A stretch of 64,000 bases of DNA from Jaltomata sinuosa (lineage: Eukaryota; Streptophyta; Magnoliopsida; Solanales; Solanaceae). Made by a program: the position numbers and the translations under genes. Below are positions 36,301 through 51,300 of the stretch, one piece after another. Numbering within the stretch: the stretch's first letter is position 1; every line of letters starts with the position of its first letter. The stretch lies in the NCBI GenBank assembly GCA_003996215.1, contig QJPP01001705.1, positions 406,001-470,000 on the forward strand, read 5' to 3'. The notes under the pieces are model-generated. The model had not been told where the DNA came from, made no database searches, and saw only the letters and a program-made list of their open reading frames with translations.

Positions 36301-39300
36301 TAGGCAGATGCATTCTTCACAGGAGCGCTACTATTATGAAGAATATCAGAGACAAGCATGAGCCTAGAAACTTTTGTTGGTATTGGAGTTTCCTTTAGTG
36401 TCAAAGACTCTGTCAAAACTTCAACAACCTGCAAATTATAATCAGCAGTGCAACTGTGTTAGAATATTCTCAAGAATAAGAACTATCCAAAGTGTACATG
36501 TAAAAATTATAATCAGCAGCGCAACTGGAATATGCTCAAGAATGAAAACTATACAAAGTGTACATGTAACAGATCATCTTAATGCTACAAGATAAAAATC
36601 AGCCGAAATAGATGCAACTGCAAGGGGCAACGAGAAGCATTATGAACATTGACACAATACAGTGCAAAATCAATAGTTTTGCCTCTGAAATGTTAAATAT
36701 GAAAGAATAGCTTCACGCACAAGTGAGCTCTTCGACTGCTGCATGAAACCAGCATAAAGGTTACCTCTCCAGCAGCATCAGCATTGTCCAAAGCAAAACC
36801 CATTGCTTCTTTTATTTGACTTCTTTCTAGTGTCAATGAACGGAGCATATCCTCAAATTCATCCCTCTGAGCATCAGTCAGTGTCCGTTCAACCTCCACT
36901 CGCTGAACATGGTATAGAAAGAAGCATCAATACCAAAGAAACTTTATTTAAGTTTCAAAGTCAACATGCAAACTCTTAAATGCCTTGGAACAGAAAGCTA
37001 GCAAAAGGGCATACCCTGCTTCTTCCAGCAGCATATGTGCTCCCAGCTTCTTTTTCATGATCAGCTCCTTTCGGTGTTGGTAGAGAGGGTGGTATCCACC
37101 TGCATATGTAAATTTGTAATATGTGAAGAAAGAGCACAATCTTCTAACAGAACTTTTAAAAAGGCTGCAGGACTTCATCAAAGCCTTGCAGAACTCTGCA
37201 GCCATTGCAAAAATTGAAAGATGAATTCTATTTAGATGATTTCATTCTTCCACAGCAAGCATATCCTGCAGGGGAATGTCTGTAGAAGCTTCCTAAGAAA
37301 CAGCGCAACTTAAAGAGTGATGCATTCAGGAACTGACAAGCACATGCATCAAGTATCTGATTCTTCAGCAAAAGGAAAGGTAAATATGAAATGTGTAATG
37401 AAAGATGATATAAGTTAAGCAATGCATTACCTTCCACTACCAGTTATCATGATGAAAGGGACTGTCCTCCACCGTTGAAGAGTATCTCCCTGTTTTTTAA
37501 AATAAGGAAAGAAAATTTTATTAGTGAGGAAAGAATAGCATAAGAGGACAAAATGTCCTAATTCATGTAAAGGGGTATAAGACAAACGAAGTATTTCACT
37601 GATTGATTATATCATAAGTACAATTAGTCATATTTGCTTTGCATAACATGGAAAGAGAAACAAGTTATGGACAAGAACCAAATTCTCTTCACCTACAATT
37701 GCATGAAACTATTGGCTTTCCGCCATTGAAGCGTTGTTTGAAGTATCCACATGGATTCTAATAGTGATCAATGACATTAAGTCATAAGTATTATTAACTA
37801 AAGATTTAACAGGAAAAGATAATTGCAAAAATATTCATCCGGATTTTACAGCTGCAGCAAGTTACCTGAGCAAAAGAATAAAGCCTCCAAACATAGTAAG
37901 TATGCTCCTTCGAGCCAAGCTCAAACAAGAAACTGAAGAGAGGATTTCCACGGCCTCGCTCCATTATGGCTTGTTCAAAAGCACAACCTCCATCGAGAAC
38001 ATACAGAGCCATTGTATCAATAACATGGCGAAGATGATCATCCTCAGGTGGAACAACCATAATATCAGGTACATTTGGAGTGAGAACCTGCAGAATCAAA
38101 AAAACATCGGATGAAATAGGAAAGAAGGTGCTTAATAATCATCGTCATTATAGATTGGAGATACTCAAGAGTAGTACATGTGTACAAAAGGACGCATCAG
38201 AAGACTGGTTGATTGTAATATCGATCAAGTTTTTCTAGCTAACTTAAGGCCCTACAACTTATCAGACTATCGATTGAAAGTAGCATGTACCATCCCAGCA
38301 TACTACCTGTGTCTCTCACACACTCCTTTTTTTATAAAAGGTAATAGTTATAGTGAAATAGCACTAAGAAAGTGCTTCAGAAGTATGTACACCAATAGTC
38401 AGCTTCCAAAAGAAAAGCTGAATGGGTATGCCTATTTATAAGATCTAAGACATGTATTCTGTGTCCCTTACAAACACATGCATGTAATCTATATGTTGAA
38501 CCTTAAACATTCTACCATCTTCGTCGGACATATTTATCTATACCACTAAATATATAGACACTTTCTTGAAATATACTTATCTTCCTTTATCAAAAATATA
38601 CTTATCTTCTTTTCATGTCTTGGAAATCTTAGGAAACTCGAGGTCCACATCAGACTTAACCCACTTCTCTGTCTAAACTGCTCTATTTCCATATCAAATG
38701 TTCATGACGAGAATATACACTCAAGCATTTACTTTATATGCTCAAGTATTAATGAATAATACTCCTAATTCAACATTTTCTCATATACTAAGAAAACTTT
38801 CTGCTGTTACCTTTTTCCCTTTGAAAATGTCATTGAAAATTATTAAAGAGTAGCAACCAGGGAGTGCAATGGATGAGTAGTACAAGCATCAGCAATATGA
38901 TTGCATCTCAGTATACCTAGCTACATGTGAAAAGAACTAAAGACATAAGCAATCCTGTACATTTCCGATCTTACACCAAAAGGCTAACAGAGCTAAATAT
39001 TTGTGCTTTAAGTTAAAAGAAAATGTTTTTTGCCAACAAATTATCTCTAATTTCTTTCCTTCCACACAGTCCGACATATAGCCACTTGTAAGTGTTCCAC
39101 GGATTTTCATCATCTTGTTGTGGTCATCTTCTATTCCAACATGTAGCAGACTATGTTGCTAGGATACAGGTTTGGGCACCTGACACGAGTGCAGATCTAG
39201 AAGTTGGATCGCCATCACTTAAATCTTAGGAATCGGGGATGAGGAGAGGAGTATGGGTACAGGTGTTAAGATACAACCAATAAACGTTTATGATGACATA

Positions 39301-42300
39301 TATAAGTATATACTTCGGCACTAAATTGAGGTTCTTAAATTAAAGCTAGGATAATTTAAGTTCTTTAGTGCCTTGGAGTAACTGGTAAAGTTGTTGCCAT
39401 GTGACCAGAAGGTCACGGGTTCAAGCCTTGGAAACAACCTCTGGCAGAAATGCAAGGTAAGGTTGCGTACAATAGACCCTTGTGGTCGGGCCCTTCCCCG
39501 GACCCTGCGCATAGTGGGAGCTTTAGTGCACCGGGCTGCCCTTTTTTTTTTTTAATAATTTAAGTTCTTTGTGAACACTAAATATTATGTTCATAAGTTA
39601 TCTCATATAATAGAAAACTCTTCTATTACTTTATGGGGTCGTTTGGTATGATGGACAAGCATAGATAGTCCTGGGATAAAAATTTAGTATTTGATTATTA
39701 ATTCTGGGATAAGTTATACCAAGATTAGTAATTAGTACCAGGATAAGGTATCCCTGCCGGGGTTGGAATAATAGTACCGAGATTAGTTATCCCGGAATAA
39801 ACTAATGAAAATGACAAAAACACCCCTGAGGTCCCTCAAACCCTTTTTCTACTAAATAAGTTGGAGTGTATTTTTTAAAACAAACTTCTTCTTCTTAAGA
39901 ATTATGCAGTGCATGTTAATACAATAAACCAAACAGTCAATAAGAAATCATACCAAGATAACTAATCCTGACGTAACTAATTTCAGCATAACTTGGCTTC
40001 AAACCAAACGACCCCTATGCAAATACATACTCCCTCCGTTTCAATTTGTTTGGCCTACTTTCCTTTTTATTAGTCCGTTTCAAAAAAAATGCCTCTTTCC
40101 CTTTTTAGCAACTCTTAATTTTAACTTTCCACATGGCATGTTTAAGACCACAAGATTAAAGGGCATTTTGGTACATTTGACATATCTTTAATTAATGACC
40201 ACAAGATTCAAAAGTCTTCACTACTTTCTTAAACTCCACACCAAGTCAAAATAGGCCAAACAAATTGAAACGGAGGGAGTATATGATATAACCAAAAATA
40301 AAAACAAATACCCAATTAATATATACTTATTGGCCAAAGGTGTAGTCAAAACATCCAAGTTAGGTTTGATGAAATCAAGTACAGATCCCACACCACACCA
40401 AAATTGTGGATTTTGAAGGAACTGAAACAACATAGATAGCAGGTCTTTAGGAGATTCCGGCATGCACCATTTAACATCAAGTAACTTCAAAAACATCTAC
40501 TAAATCTGGTTTGGATGTATCTATTATTTCAACTACATAATTGGCAATTTTTAATATATCCCTTTAAAGTATCAACTATCCGAGGCAATAACTCGAATTT
40601 AACAGATCTAGTTAAAGATCACAGATCTATTGCAATAGCTACATTAACGCCAATTCTGGTATGAGCTTAGCCAATAGATTCCTAACGTCTATCAATTTAA
40701 GGCACACGTCCAAGATTAAAAAGTATCTCCATTCAAAATTTGTCAAGTTGACTTTTTAATTGTCAAACATGTTTTTAGATTGATTAATTGTCATGCAGTT
40801 CATAGTATTTGCAATTTTGTCGCAACACTTTGTGAAATTTATCCCTAAAAGAGGGTTTGACTAAAGGCTAGTTCAGTTTTAAAGGTCCAAGTCTAAGCAA
40901 AAAAATATTGGACAAAGGTAGTATTATTTTTGTATTCACAGTGAAGATGCTACTATAGGATCAATTTAGACAAAAGCCCTTTCTTACACCAGTTCTTTTT
41001 CCCCTTGAATAAAGACAACATTTCATTGATAGCACCTAGATGGTGCGAGGAACTAAATGGAGTGAGTGGCTCAGCCTCCCTTTTCTATCAAGTTATCCCA
41101 ATATGCATATATTTACTAGTCACACCAACAGGATAAATGAAATAGAAAAGCTATTTTAGTACATCTAATATTCATCGCACTATCATAAAATAATCTCCAA
41201 GTCCTCTCTTTCCAAATAAGACTAAAAATTGCACCATGGCATGGTTCTCCATATTGCTTAGTTCTCATTGTCTACCTTCACTTGTGATTGTTCTTCCACT
41301 GTGCTCGGCATCATCAAAATCACATCAAGCAATGAAAATTGAGCTTTCGAAGCTGTGTCATGAATTTGCAATTAATAAGATAGGCTCTGTATCTTCCTCG
41401 CATTCCTTACACAGGCAACATCAACTCATAACAAGCCTCCTCATCTTCCTTAAATCTTCCTTAGATGATGTGTTGATATTATTGCATCTCAGACTACCAC
41501 CGAGTAAAGGAGTTAGCTTCTTACTTGCCTTGGTATTCAACACTTCCCTCCTATAACCATCTTCAAATACTTCTCTGTGAAAGATTTTTTCCTTCACCCA
41601 TTCCATTCCACTTGTTTTTTCTAAGTAAAGATTTCATGAGATTAACCCCTTCAATACCACATCTACCTTCCCCTCTTGTACGCCACTCATATGGCATGCG
41701 AAGAAATTTCTCAATCTCCTCCTATTTGTAGTCCTGTAAACTTCTCTTAAAAGTTATATTCCTTGTGATTTCCTGGCTTTCTCATCGCAGATAGTTAAAC
41801 ACCATAACATCCCTGCTAATTACCCCACTAACAAAATGCTTCCTCTGGAGTGGCTCCAGGAAGCCACTCGTCTTTCCAAAACCTATTCCCCATGCTATTA
41901 CCAATTGTGAATCCTAGACTGTAAAAATCTGTTCTTCCACAAACTAACTCCATAAGAGTTTGTCACATACCCCGAGAACCATCAATTCTCTAAGAATCCA
42001 TATTTAACAGTTATCAAGTTTCTGATCAATACATTCCTCTCCTAGGCAAATCTCCACGACTGCTTTCCAAACAATGTCGTATTGAACATTGATAATCTTG
42101 GTATCCCTACTCCCCGATTTTGGGTCCATTATTTGCATCCAATTTTCGAAGTGATAGTCTTTCAACCCCTCCTTTTCTTCCCACAATAAGTCCCTCATAA
42201 TTTTCCCCAGTAAATGCTGGACATCAGCAAAAAAGGCCAGCAAATTATCCAGGTTCTTGGAATTAACTTAAAGTGGAATTATGGAATTTAGGTCGTTTAA

Positions 42301-45300
42301 CACTCACGAGTTTTTCGCCGCATAAATTGTTTAAATGAGTTCAATATAAGTCTCAAAATGTATACTGAGAATTTGTGAATTAAAAGAAGTAAATTCAGAC
42401 TTGTGCAAAATCAAATTCATGAGTTCACCTCAAAGTCAAAATGATGAGCATAAATTAGCAGATTGGTCAAAAACTCAATTCTTCCTACCCATTAGCATCC
42501 TAGAACAGAATTTTTCACAACTAAACACAACTTCCTTTTAAAGTTGCATTTATTGTACAGTCTCCTCCGTGTTTCTTGCCAAACAAGAAAAACAGATCAG
42601 TCCTCTTTGAAGTAATAATTGTCCAGGCTTCCTCTTCAGACAATCTCCTTTTTTAATTCAAATAACAATCCATACCAAGTAAAGTGCCTATATTATAGAT
42701 AAATTATAAGGTAAAATATATTTTGAAACGAAGCTGACAAGAACCCTCTCAAATCTACTCCAATAGACCTAAACTCTCTGAACATTTTGCTTCACTAAAT
42801 CATGATATCTTTCAATAACACTGTAAAGAAGAGCTATAGAGATCAGAAAATTATCCCAACAAAGAAAAGAAAGAAAGAAAAAAAGAACAGGGAAATGTAC
42901 AAAGATCAACTAATCATCATACCAACTCAGAATTCTGCCCTGGAACAGTAGTAACTGGAGGACCTGATGGACCCGATAAGATAACAGTTGCACCCTGAAA
43001 ACCAAGGAAGATAGACCTCGTGAATAAGTGCATGAGCATAAGCTGACATCATAAAGAGAAACTGGGAGGTAACAATAGAAAGCATCTCTAGCTTTAGGTG
43101 AGATTCACCACTACAGGATGTCCATACATATCAAACCAACAAATAAACATGCAAGACACAACTTATTTCAACAATATTCTATCATACATAACTCATCAAA
43201 TCATTCACTCTATCACTTATTGATTACTAATATTAATACACAAACTCCTCAAGTTAACCATTTATCAAACTCATAACATGTATATAACAGGGCATTGTAC
43301 TCAAAAGAATAGACAAACCTCCTTACTCCTGATAGCCATATGTCCTGGAGGGGGAGCAGGGAGTGCTTGAGAAGGCAGAGAAACAGATTTACCCCACCCA
43401 ATCTTCAACTCATATTCATAAACAATAACTCCTGGATAAGAATAATATGGTTTAGTCAGAAATACATTGCGTAAAATCATATCCACTTGGAGTATTGCAA
43501 ACGATACAGAATATTAAGCAATAAAATGAGTACACACGGAATTAGTACACACGCTAGCATCCCCATGCAAGACCACATGACTATTTAATTTCAAACTTCA
43601 TACCAACATTTATATAGGCCATGGAAAAGACACTTCTGGAATGAGTACATAGCTGAAACTAGAGGCGGCACCACCTAAGAAGCAAAGTTAATAAAGGTTC
43701 AGTTGAGGCGCTTATGCCTGAAGCTCAGTTAAAGCCAGGTTATGTGCTTTGTCAAACTTAGGTGGTGTTTTAGTCTCAATGCTCATGTGCTAAGACATGC
43801 ACCTCATCACATATGGAGTTTGCCTTAACAGGACAGCACCTGATTATAAATATAGTTGGTATTATTAACTGTTAAAAACGTTAGGAATGAATTTTCAGTG
43901 ATCAGCAATTAGATATTATAAATTGGTAGTACAAGAAAACTAACCATTTAAGCATTAAACGACATTTTTTCCATCTAAATCAGAAATTTAAAATGGTTTT
44001 TAAACTTTGGACATGATTTTTACTTCATATATTTTGCTTAATTATAGTTTTTCCAATTCTTTTGTCCAAATAATCGTTGTTCGTGTTTGTAGATCTTTTT
44101 CCTTGTATTACATATATATTTCTTGTTCTTTCTTCATTGAAGTCAACACTTTGGTTCTTCTGTGCGCCTAAAATCCCAACAAACTTTAGCGCTTCGCTTT
44201 TTTTTTATAATCGTGGTGTCTGGGGCAGCCTGCGCGCACCTCACCTTCTGCACTTCTCTTTTGACTACTTCGTGAAGACTATTGACAAAACAAAGAATGG
44301 AAAATCACTTATCCAAAACCTTGTTCCTTGTGAACATCCTTCTATTACCAAATGTATATCTCAAGGAAAAAAAGGACTCAGAATAGACACAAACCCAAGA
44401 AAAGGATAAGGGTGTAGACTGTCAACTTGAACCAATAGACAAATAAACAAATAAGATCAGCAACATTTGTTTTCTTGTGTTAATACATATTATAACAGAC
44501 TTGGCTATTAGAATTTTCTTCTTTTTTTCCTCTTCACACATTTATGCATTGTAGACTCCACACATATCTTTTTCTCTTTCTTTTTTTAATAAACCGAGAA
44601 ATCCCCCAACGCCAGTGGCGCACAGTTCGAAATTTGGTGGACAATGAGCCTACTCTACACATCACGCGTTGCGCTCTTACCACTTGAAGTCTAGAACAAG
44701 CCTTGGGGGTAACTCCATATGCATGTTTTCAAAAAGACATATATCCTATTTATCTACTTACTGTCATTTTATTGAGGCTACTGACCACTTGTCATTGAGG
44801 ATCCTATAACTCTGTACTTGAGAAAAAAAAACATAAAAGCAACTTGGTCAAGCACTAAGAACCTAATGAACAATTCCTAAGCATCTGGAGGGAAAAAGGG
44901 GGCAATAGAAATGTGCTACAAAGAGCAACACACATCACACTAGTCAAACCAAAAAAAATGATAAAGAAATAAATTTCCATTCAAATGAAGAAGCTGAAGC
45001 TAACCTTCCATCTCATCTTTTGCAGCCTGAGCATCAGCTCTATTCATGAAAGCTACAAAACCACAATTCCTCTGTCGCCTTCTTTCTTCTTCTGTCCTTG
45101 GCCACATTATCTTTACACTTGCAATGGGGCCAAATCTCCCAAATGTGCGCAAAAGAAAATTCTCATCAACCTGCAAGTAAATAAAATAAATAGGAATCAC
45201 ACAAAAGAAACACCTAAAGCGAAAAACAATGATCTCAAAATTAAGCACAAAAATGTTACCTGAGGTGATAGATTTCCTACATAGAGATTTGTCGTTTGTG

Positions 45301-48300
45301 GGTCTCCATCATCAAATGATCCAGGCCTTCCACTAGGATCAAAGTCATCGGGCAGTTCATCAAACCGACTAGATGGCTGAGGAAAGTGTAAGATTTAAGG
45401 ATATATAAATATCAACATTACGACACAACAAGATGCCAAATCAAACCTCCATTTGGTTACGCATAACATATTTTAAATCACTATCTTTCCACGTAAATAT
45501 TTGACAAATGATCACCCTAAAACATTTTGAGGTGTATGCCAGATGTAGATATTGGAGGCATGTTCCGGTGGAAAAGGGCTGGCATAGGCCTTTGGGGTGT
45601 ATAGTGATCCAATGAGTAGCAGAGAGAGAAAAGGTGTCTTCTAGTTTTGTGGATGAAAATGATACAGTTTTTTTAAAAAAAAGGGATCATCAAAGATGTA
45701 ATTGTCTTCCTCCATCCGATATATAAGATATCCATAAAGGAAAATTCATCTTAAGATGACCAAATGCCTGAATGCATGAAAAGATCATTTTATGTTTCAG
45801 ATCCCAGATGTTAAGAAAGGAAAATGAATCATAGATGTAAATAGTATGAAAAATTGTGATCATGTGATAATATCATAAATTCATAGCTGTTGAAGTGGGA
45901 TCTATTTCAGAGAAATTGATAGTGCGCACTCATAGCACATTATCATAGCACTCCAGATGTGGTAGAAGTAATCTTCTAAGTACTGTAAATAACTATCTAA
46001 AACATTTTAGTGCACCCAACGCTCTTTAAGTTTTACGTGTTCATTCTGAATAGAAGCTATTACATCATACATTATCTTGACTTATTGTCAAATCTCCTCA
46101 GATTTGATACATGAATTCAAGAATAAAAAGCAGAAGATTAAAACCAACAATCTGATCATTTTTTCTTTGCCAATCATAAATCCACTTACAGCAGAATTTT
46201 CAGTATGACGATCACGCCACTGCTCACGGTCTTGGTTACGCCTTTCCCTCATTTCTTGTTCATGTTTCAGCTCCTCCATGAAATTATCAATGTTCCTAGC
46301 CTTGCCCTTCTCTTTTTCCCTCGGCTTGTCCTCCTTCTGCTAGAAGTAACCAACATATTTAGATATCTACTAGTTACAAGTTTACTGCTCTTGCACCAAA
46401 GAGATTTCAAACACCCACTGACCTTCTTCTCATAATCTCTGCCCTTACTTGCCATAGGAGGTGGTAAGAAAGAAGGCACATACCTGCAGTACACAAGATA
46501 CATTCCAGAATCTTTGCTACCAATAATCTTATCCTTGAACAGTGACAGGATCAATAATTTAAAGGGGGAAGGACGTACAGATAAAGGATCAAGGAGATGT
46601 GATATTAAATGAATTATACATATATACAAGTAGCACCACATGGTTAACACCCATGAGTAAGTATTATTCCCTCCATTTCAAAATAAGTGGTGTTCTAGCT
46701 TGGGCACACCCCTTGAGAAAACTACTAATTCCTAGAAAGAGATGTAACTCTTTAGTAGTTTCTTGGTTATGTAAAAGTGATAAAACTCCCTTTATTTAAA
46801 TAAGGGTAAAATTGGAAGAACATCATTCATGCCTTTTGATTATGTGAAACACCACTTATTTTGAAACAAAATGAAAAGGTAAAAACACCACTTATTTTAA
46901 AATGAAGGGAGTAATATCTTTCTACAAAGAAGCAATAAAGACGAGTAAACCATTAATGACACATATCAATTTGCACCAATATAACCAATTAAAGAAGAAA
47001 GAAGCCAGTGATCCGCACATTTAATAACAAGCAAAACCACTTTTAATCAATTCATTGTGTTTCTCTTATGGGCATTAGACAATTTATTGCTTTTTAACCT
47101 GTTCTTGCTCCTGTTCTCAGATGTAGGGATATATTATCATCCCTCACTACACACAATTTTCTGAAATTGTTGACTGAGTATTTAGATAGATGCAAAACCT
47201 ACCATCGGATCCTATAATTTGCCTGGTCTCTTTTCAAATACACATACACAAATTCGAAGAGGCAAAAAAAAGGGAACAATAAGGACAACATGGAATTACC
47301 TCCAGCTTTTGGAGTTAGCTAGCCTTCTCAGAACAAATGACACGGTGAATGCTCTACTACACTAAGGGGCCATTTTGTAGCCAGACAAGGGACCACATTA
47401 TAGCGAAATGAACTCAAACATGGGATTAGATTTTAGATGCTAATTTGCTCATTTTGATACTAGTTTGAGGGGAAAAGAGCATCAATCAAGGTTACAGAAC
47501 CATGGGGTAAAGTCTTAAAAGACCATAATGTATTTCCTGTAAAAACAGAAATATGTGCAACCAAGGGGGCGGCCCTGTTGGTGCATATGATGATGAAATG
47601 GAAGAAGGTGAAGCTATTGATTTGTTGCTTCCCGCAAATCACAAAAAGGGGGAAAGGATGCAACGGTCTCTTTAAGTTGTGGATCAACCAGCAGGAAAGG
47701 TCCTTTAGATTGTTACTTCCCGCAGAAACCAGGAGATAGGGCAGGAAAAAGCACTAAAGAAATTTGCATGATGTTGCCAAGGATATTTGAGGGATCGTGC
47801 AACTGCGGCGTTTTCATGGTGGGTGTACGATCCAGAGCTCCCCTTTAATTGTGTCAATTATACGGACACTTTTGGAGCCTTCATTGAGGCCATAGGCCAA
47901 TTTGGTCCAGGAATGAAGCCCCCCACTAATCATGAAGTTAAGGGTCCTTATCTAACTAACGAAGTGGAAGAGAAAAAAAATTGTGGAGAAGCATTGGGTA
48001 GAATGGAACAAGTTTGGATGTTCCGTTGTGATGGATAAGTGGACGGCAAGAACCGAAAAAATGATCTCAAAGTGTTTGTGAATTCTACAAAAGGAAGCTT
48101 ATTTCTTGAATTCATTGATAAAAGCGACTCGTCTATTGATTCCATCAAAATGTTCTCCTTGTTTCAGAACACTATAGAGAAGATTGGAGCAGAAAAGGTT
48201 GTTCAAAGTTGTTACAGACAATGCAAGTGAAAATGTTAAAGAGGGTGATATGTTGAAGAGAGTGTTCCTGCACATTTATTGGACTCCATGTGCATCTCAT

Positions 48301-51300
48301 GGTATATATTTGATGTTCGTTGACATTTTCAAGGAAATACCCTCCTCTATAGTTTTCACTCTGGCAGTTAGGGTACAATTTTACATTGTTCAAAGGTCTT
48401 TGTTATTAAATGTGATGAGGAGATTCACAAAACAAAAACTTGGTGAAACCTGGCAAGACTAAATTTGCTATTGCTTTCTTGACTTTTGCATAGAATGCAC
48501 ATGCAAAAGGCCAATTTGAGAAGCTTGTTCATGTCAGAAGAATGGAACACTAGTAAATTTGCAAAAGAAGTTATGGGGAAAGAAGTTGCACACGTTATTA
48601 TTTCTTGATCCTTTTGGAATAATGTGTTTTATGCTCTTAAAATTGGTTGTCCCTTGATTAAAGTACTTCATTTGGTGGATTGGAGCAAAAACCATCAATG
48701 GGCTATCTTTATGAAGCTACGGATAGGGCTAAGGAGGCTATTCAAGCATCATTTAATGACGAGTGTAAATATGCAAAGATCTTTGAGATTATTGATAAAA
48801 GGTGATCGGATCAACTTTATCGACCTTTGCATGCAGCTGTGAAATTTTTTGAACCCATCATTCTTTTACGATAGCTGTTAGAAGGATTTACACGATAAAA
48901 AACGTGGAAGGTATTCCATAACTGTGTTGGTAAGCTGCTCGTCGATAAAGATGTGCAAGATGCAATAGCAAATCAGATTAGTACTTACATGAATGCTGAT
49001 GGACTTTTTGGATTACCCTTGGCTATTAAACAAAGAAAGAAGGAGTCACCAGGTGAGCAAGTGCTTCTATGTTTCTTTTTATTTTGAGAATTGGTAACTT
49101 GTATTCTTCAGCATTTAAGGATACGCCGGAGACCTTTCAAGAAAACAAAAAAATAGGAAAAAGAGCAAAGAAGTAATACTTACAAGGCTCTTAGAAATCT
49201 ATAAATTGATTAGAGTCCTCTCGTTCTAACTGTTTACACCAAAAAAATAAAGATACAATGCAATTCCATTTGACCTTATGAATGGAATTAGATATATCTT
49301 CAAAATTTCTGCTATTCCTCTCCCTCCCGACGATCCACCAGATGCAATGTGGAATTAGGTTCCACCGAATCTTCTCATCTTGCTCCCTCCTCTTCTGATC
49401 CAGCAACACAGTAAATCTGTTGTGTGCTCAGGCATCGTCCATTTCACTTCTGAGATGTTTAGAAACATGGAACAAATTTGGGATGTGAAGGGGCAGTGTA
49501 GAAACAAATGATTGTTAGTCTCCCCTGTCTTCCCACATAGAGAGTACCAAGACAGTATGATCTTTCCTTTCCTCCTCAAAACTTCATGTGTTAGGCATGC
49601 CTTCCTAACAACCAACCAAGTAAAACATTTGACTTTTGTTGGTGCTAAATTCCTCCAAACTCTCTTCCACATTTTCTGATTACTGCTACCTGGTGCATTT
49701 ACCTCCCTCCTGTAAGCCTTGCCAACGGAGAAAATCTCATCCTTGCTATGAGCCCATCTTACTGTATCAGAACTATTGTTGGTGCTTGCAAAGCTCCCCA
49801 ATTCCCCTAATAGTTTGGCAGTTCTCTCTATTTCTCGGTCATTAAGCATCCTTCTAAAAGAGAGGTCCCATTCGTGCTCTGTCCAGCATTCACTAATCTT
49901 GGCCTCAAGATTAGTACATAGGTTGAATAGGTCAGGGAACATGCCCTTCAAAGTAGACGGTTTGAGCCAAACATCCAGCCAGAACCTAGTTTTCCTACCA
50001 TCTCCCACCCTAATATGCAGATTTGACTCCAGTTTGGTCACAGGTTTCTTATCGTTCTCCACACTCCCACGACATAGACTTCAGTGCTTGCATTGTTGCA
50101 CCAAAGGCCATCCTCCCCGTATTTGCACTTCATCAACTCTTTCCACAAGGATTGTCTCTTCTCATTGTATCTCCACAACAATTTAAGCATAAGACTGTTA
50201 TTGTGCTTTCTCAGATCTCTGATGCCCATCCCCCTCTCTCTTTGCTATGTAAAACTGTCTGCCAGTTCACCAGGTTGTAACCTTTGATTTCCTTGCATCC
50301 ATGCCATAAGAAATCTCTCCTAAGTTTGTCCAATTTCTTTACCACTTTTGTAGGTAAAGGAAAGGGAGACATAACATAGGTTGGAGAGAATCTAAGACAT
50401 AATTAATGAGAATATGTCTTTAACTTTTAAGTTATTTCTTTTACTTATTAATTTTTGAATATGTGTTCTACTTCTACTTCAATAATTGAATGAGGGAGGA
50501 ATTATGGTTCAGAAACTCCAGTGTCACAAAAGTTCGCCATCAAAGTTCTAAGTCTAACTTGTAGCTCATCCGGATGTGAGGGGAACTAGATCATGTTTGA
50601 ACATCTAAGAAGAAAGATTTAGCATATTGGGATAATGAAATCATATCTCGATTGTCTTAACTCCTACTAATTACTTGCCACAACTTATTTGCAAATTCGT
50701 ACCAATGAGCTAGTATTCATAAAATGCAAAAGAACATTGAGGCATCGTCAACGCTCGCAATGTAATTGATCCAATTCTTTTGAACAATATTGATGATGCT
50801 AATGAATGGTTAACTGGAGTCCCTGAAATAATCATGAAGATGAAGCAATTTTTAGGGATATTTGATTTCACTTGGGGTGTTGTGGCGGAGGCAAGTGGAG
50901 TTGAAAAGAACCATTGTGGTTTAAGGGGAATACTTCAAGCTTACATAGGAGAAGAAAAGAAGTAGTTACAATCCTATCCCTAGTTGATGAAGTTGAAAGT
51001 GATGATGGAGTTGAAGAAGATGCTGATCAATATGATGCTAATGAATGGTTAACTGGAGTCCCTGAAATAATCACGAAGATGAAGCAATTTTTAGGGATAT
51101 TTTGATTTCACTTGGGGTGTTGTTGCAGAGGCAAGTGGAGTTGAAAAGAACCATTGTGGTTTAAGGGGAATACTTCAAGCTTACATAGGAGAAGAAAAGA
51201 AGTAGTTACAATCCTATCCCTAGTTGATGAAGTTGAAAGTGATGATGGAGTTGAAGAAGATGCTGATCAATATGATGATAATGGAGGAATACAAGATTTT

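Noticed and set aside
41236..41556. 106-codon plus-strand frame in RRC1 intron 9
   Set aside because: Antisense to a LINE zf-RVT remnant; no independent support.
44077..44409. 110-codon frame in RRC1 intron 7
   Set aside because: No domain, crosses dispersed-repeat sequence, and lies antisense within the intron.
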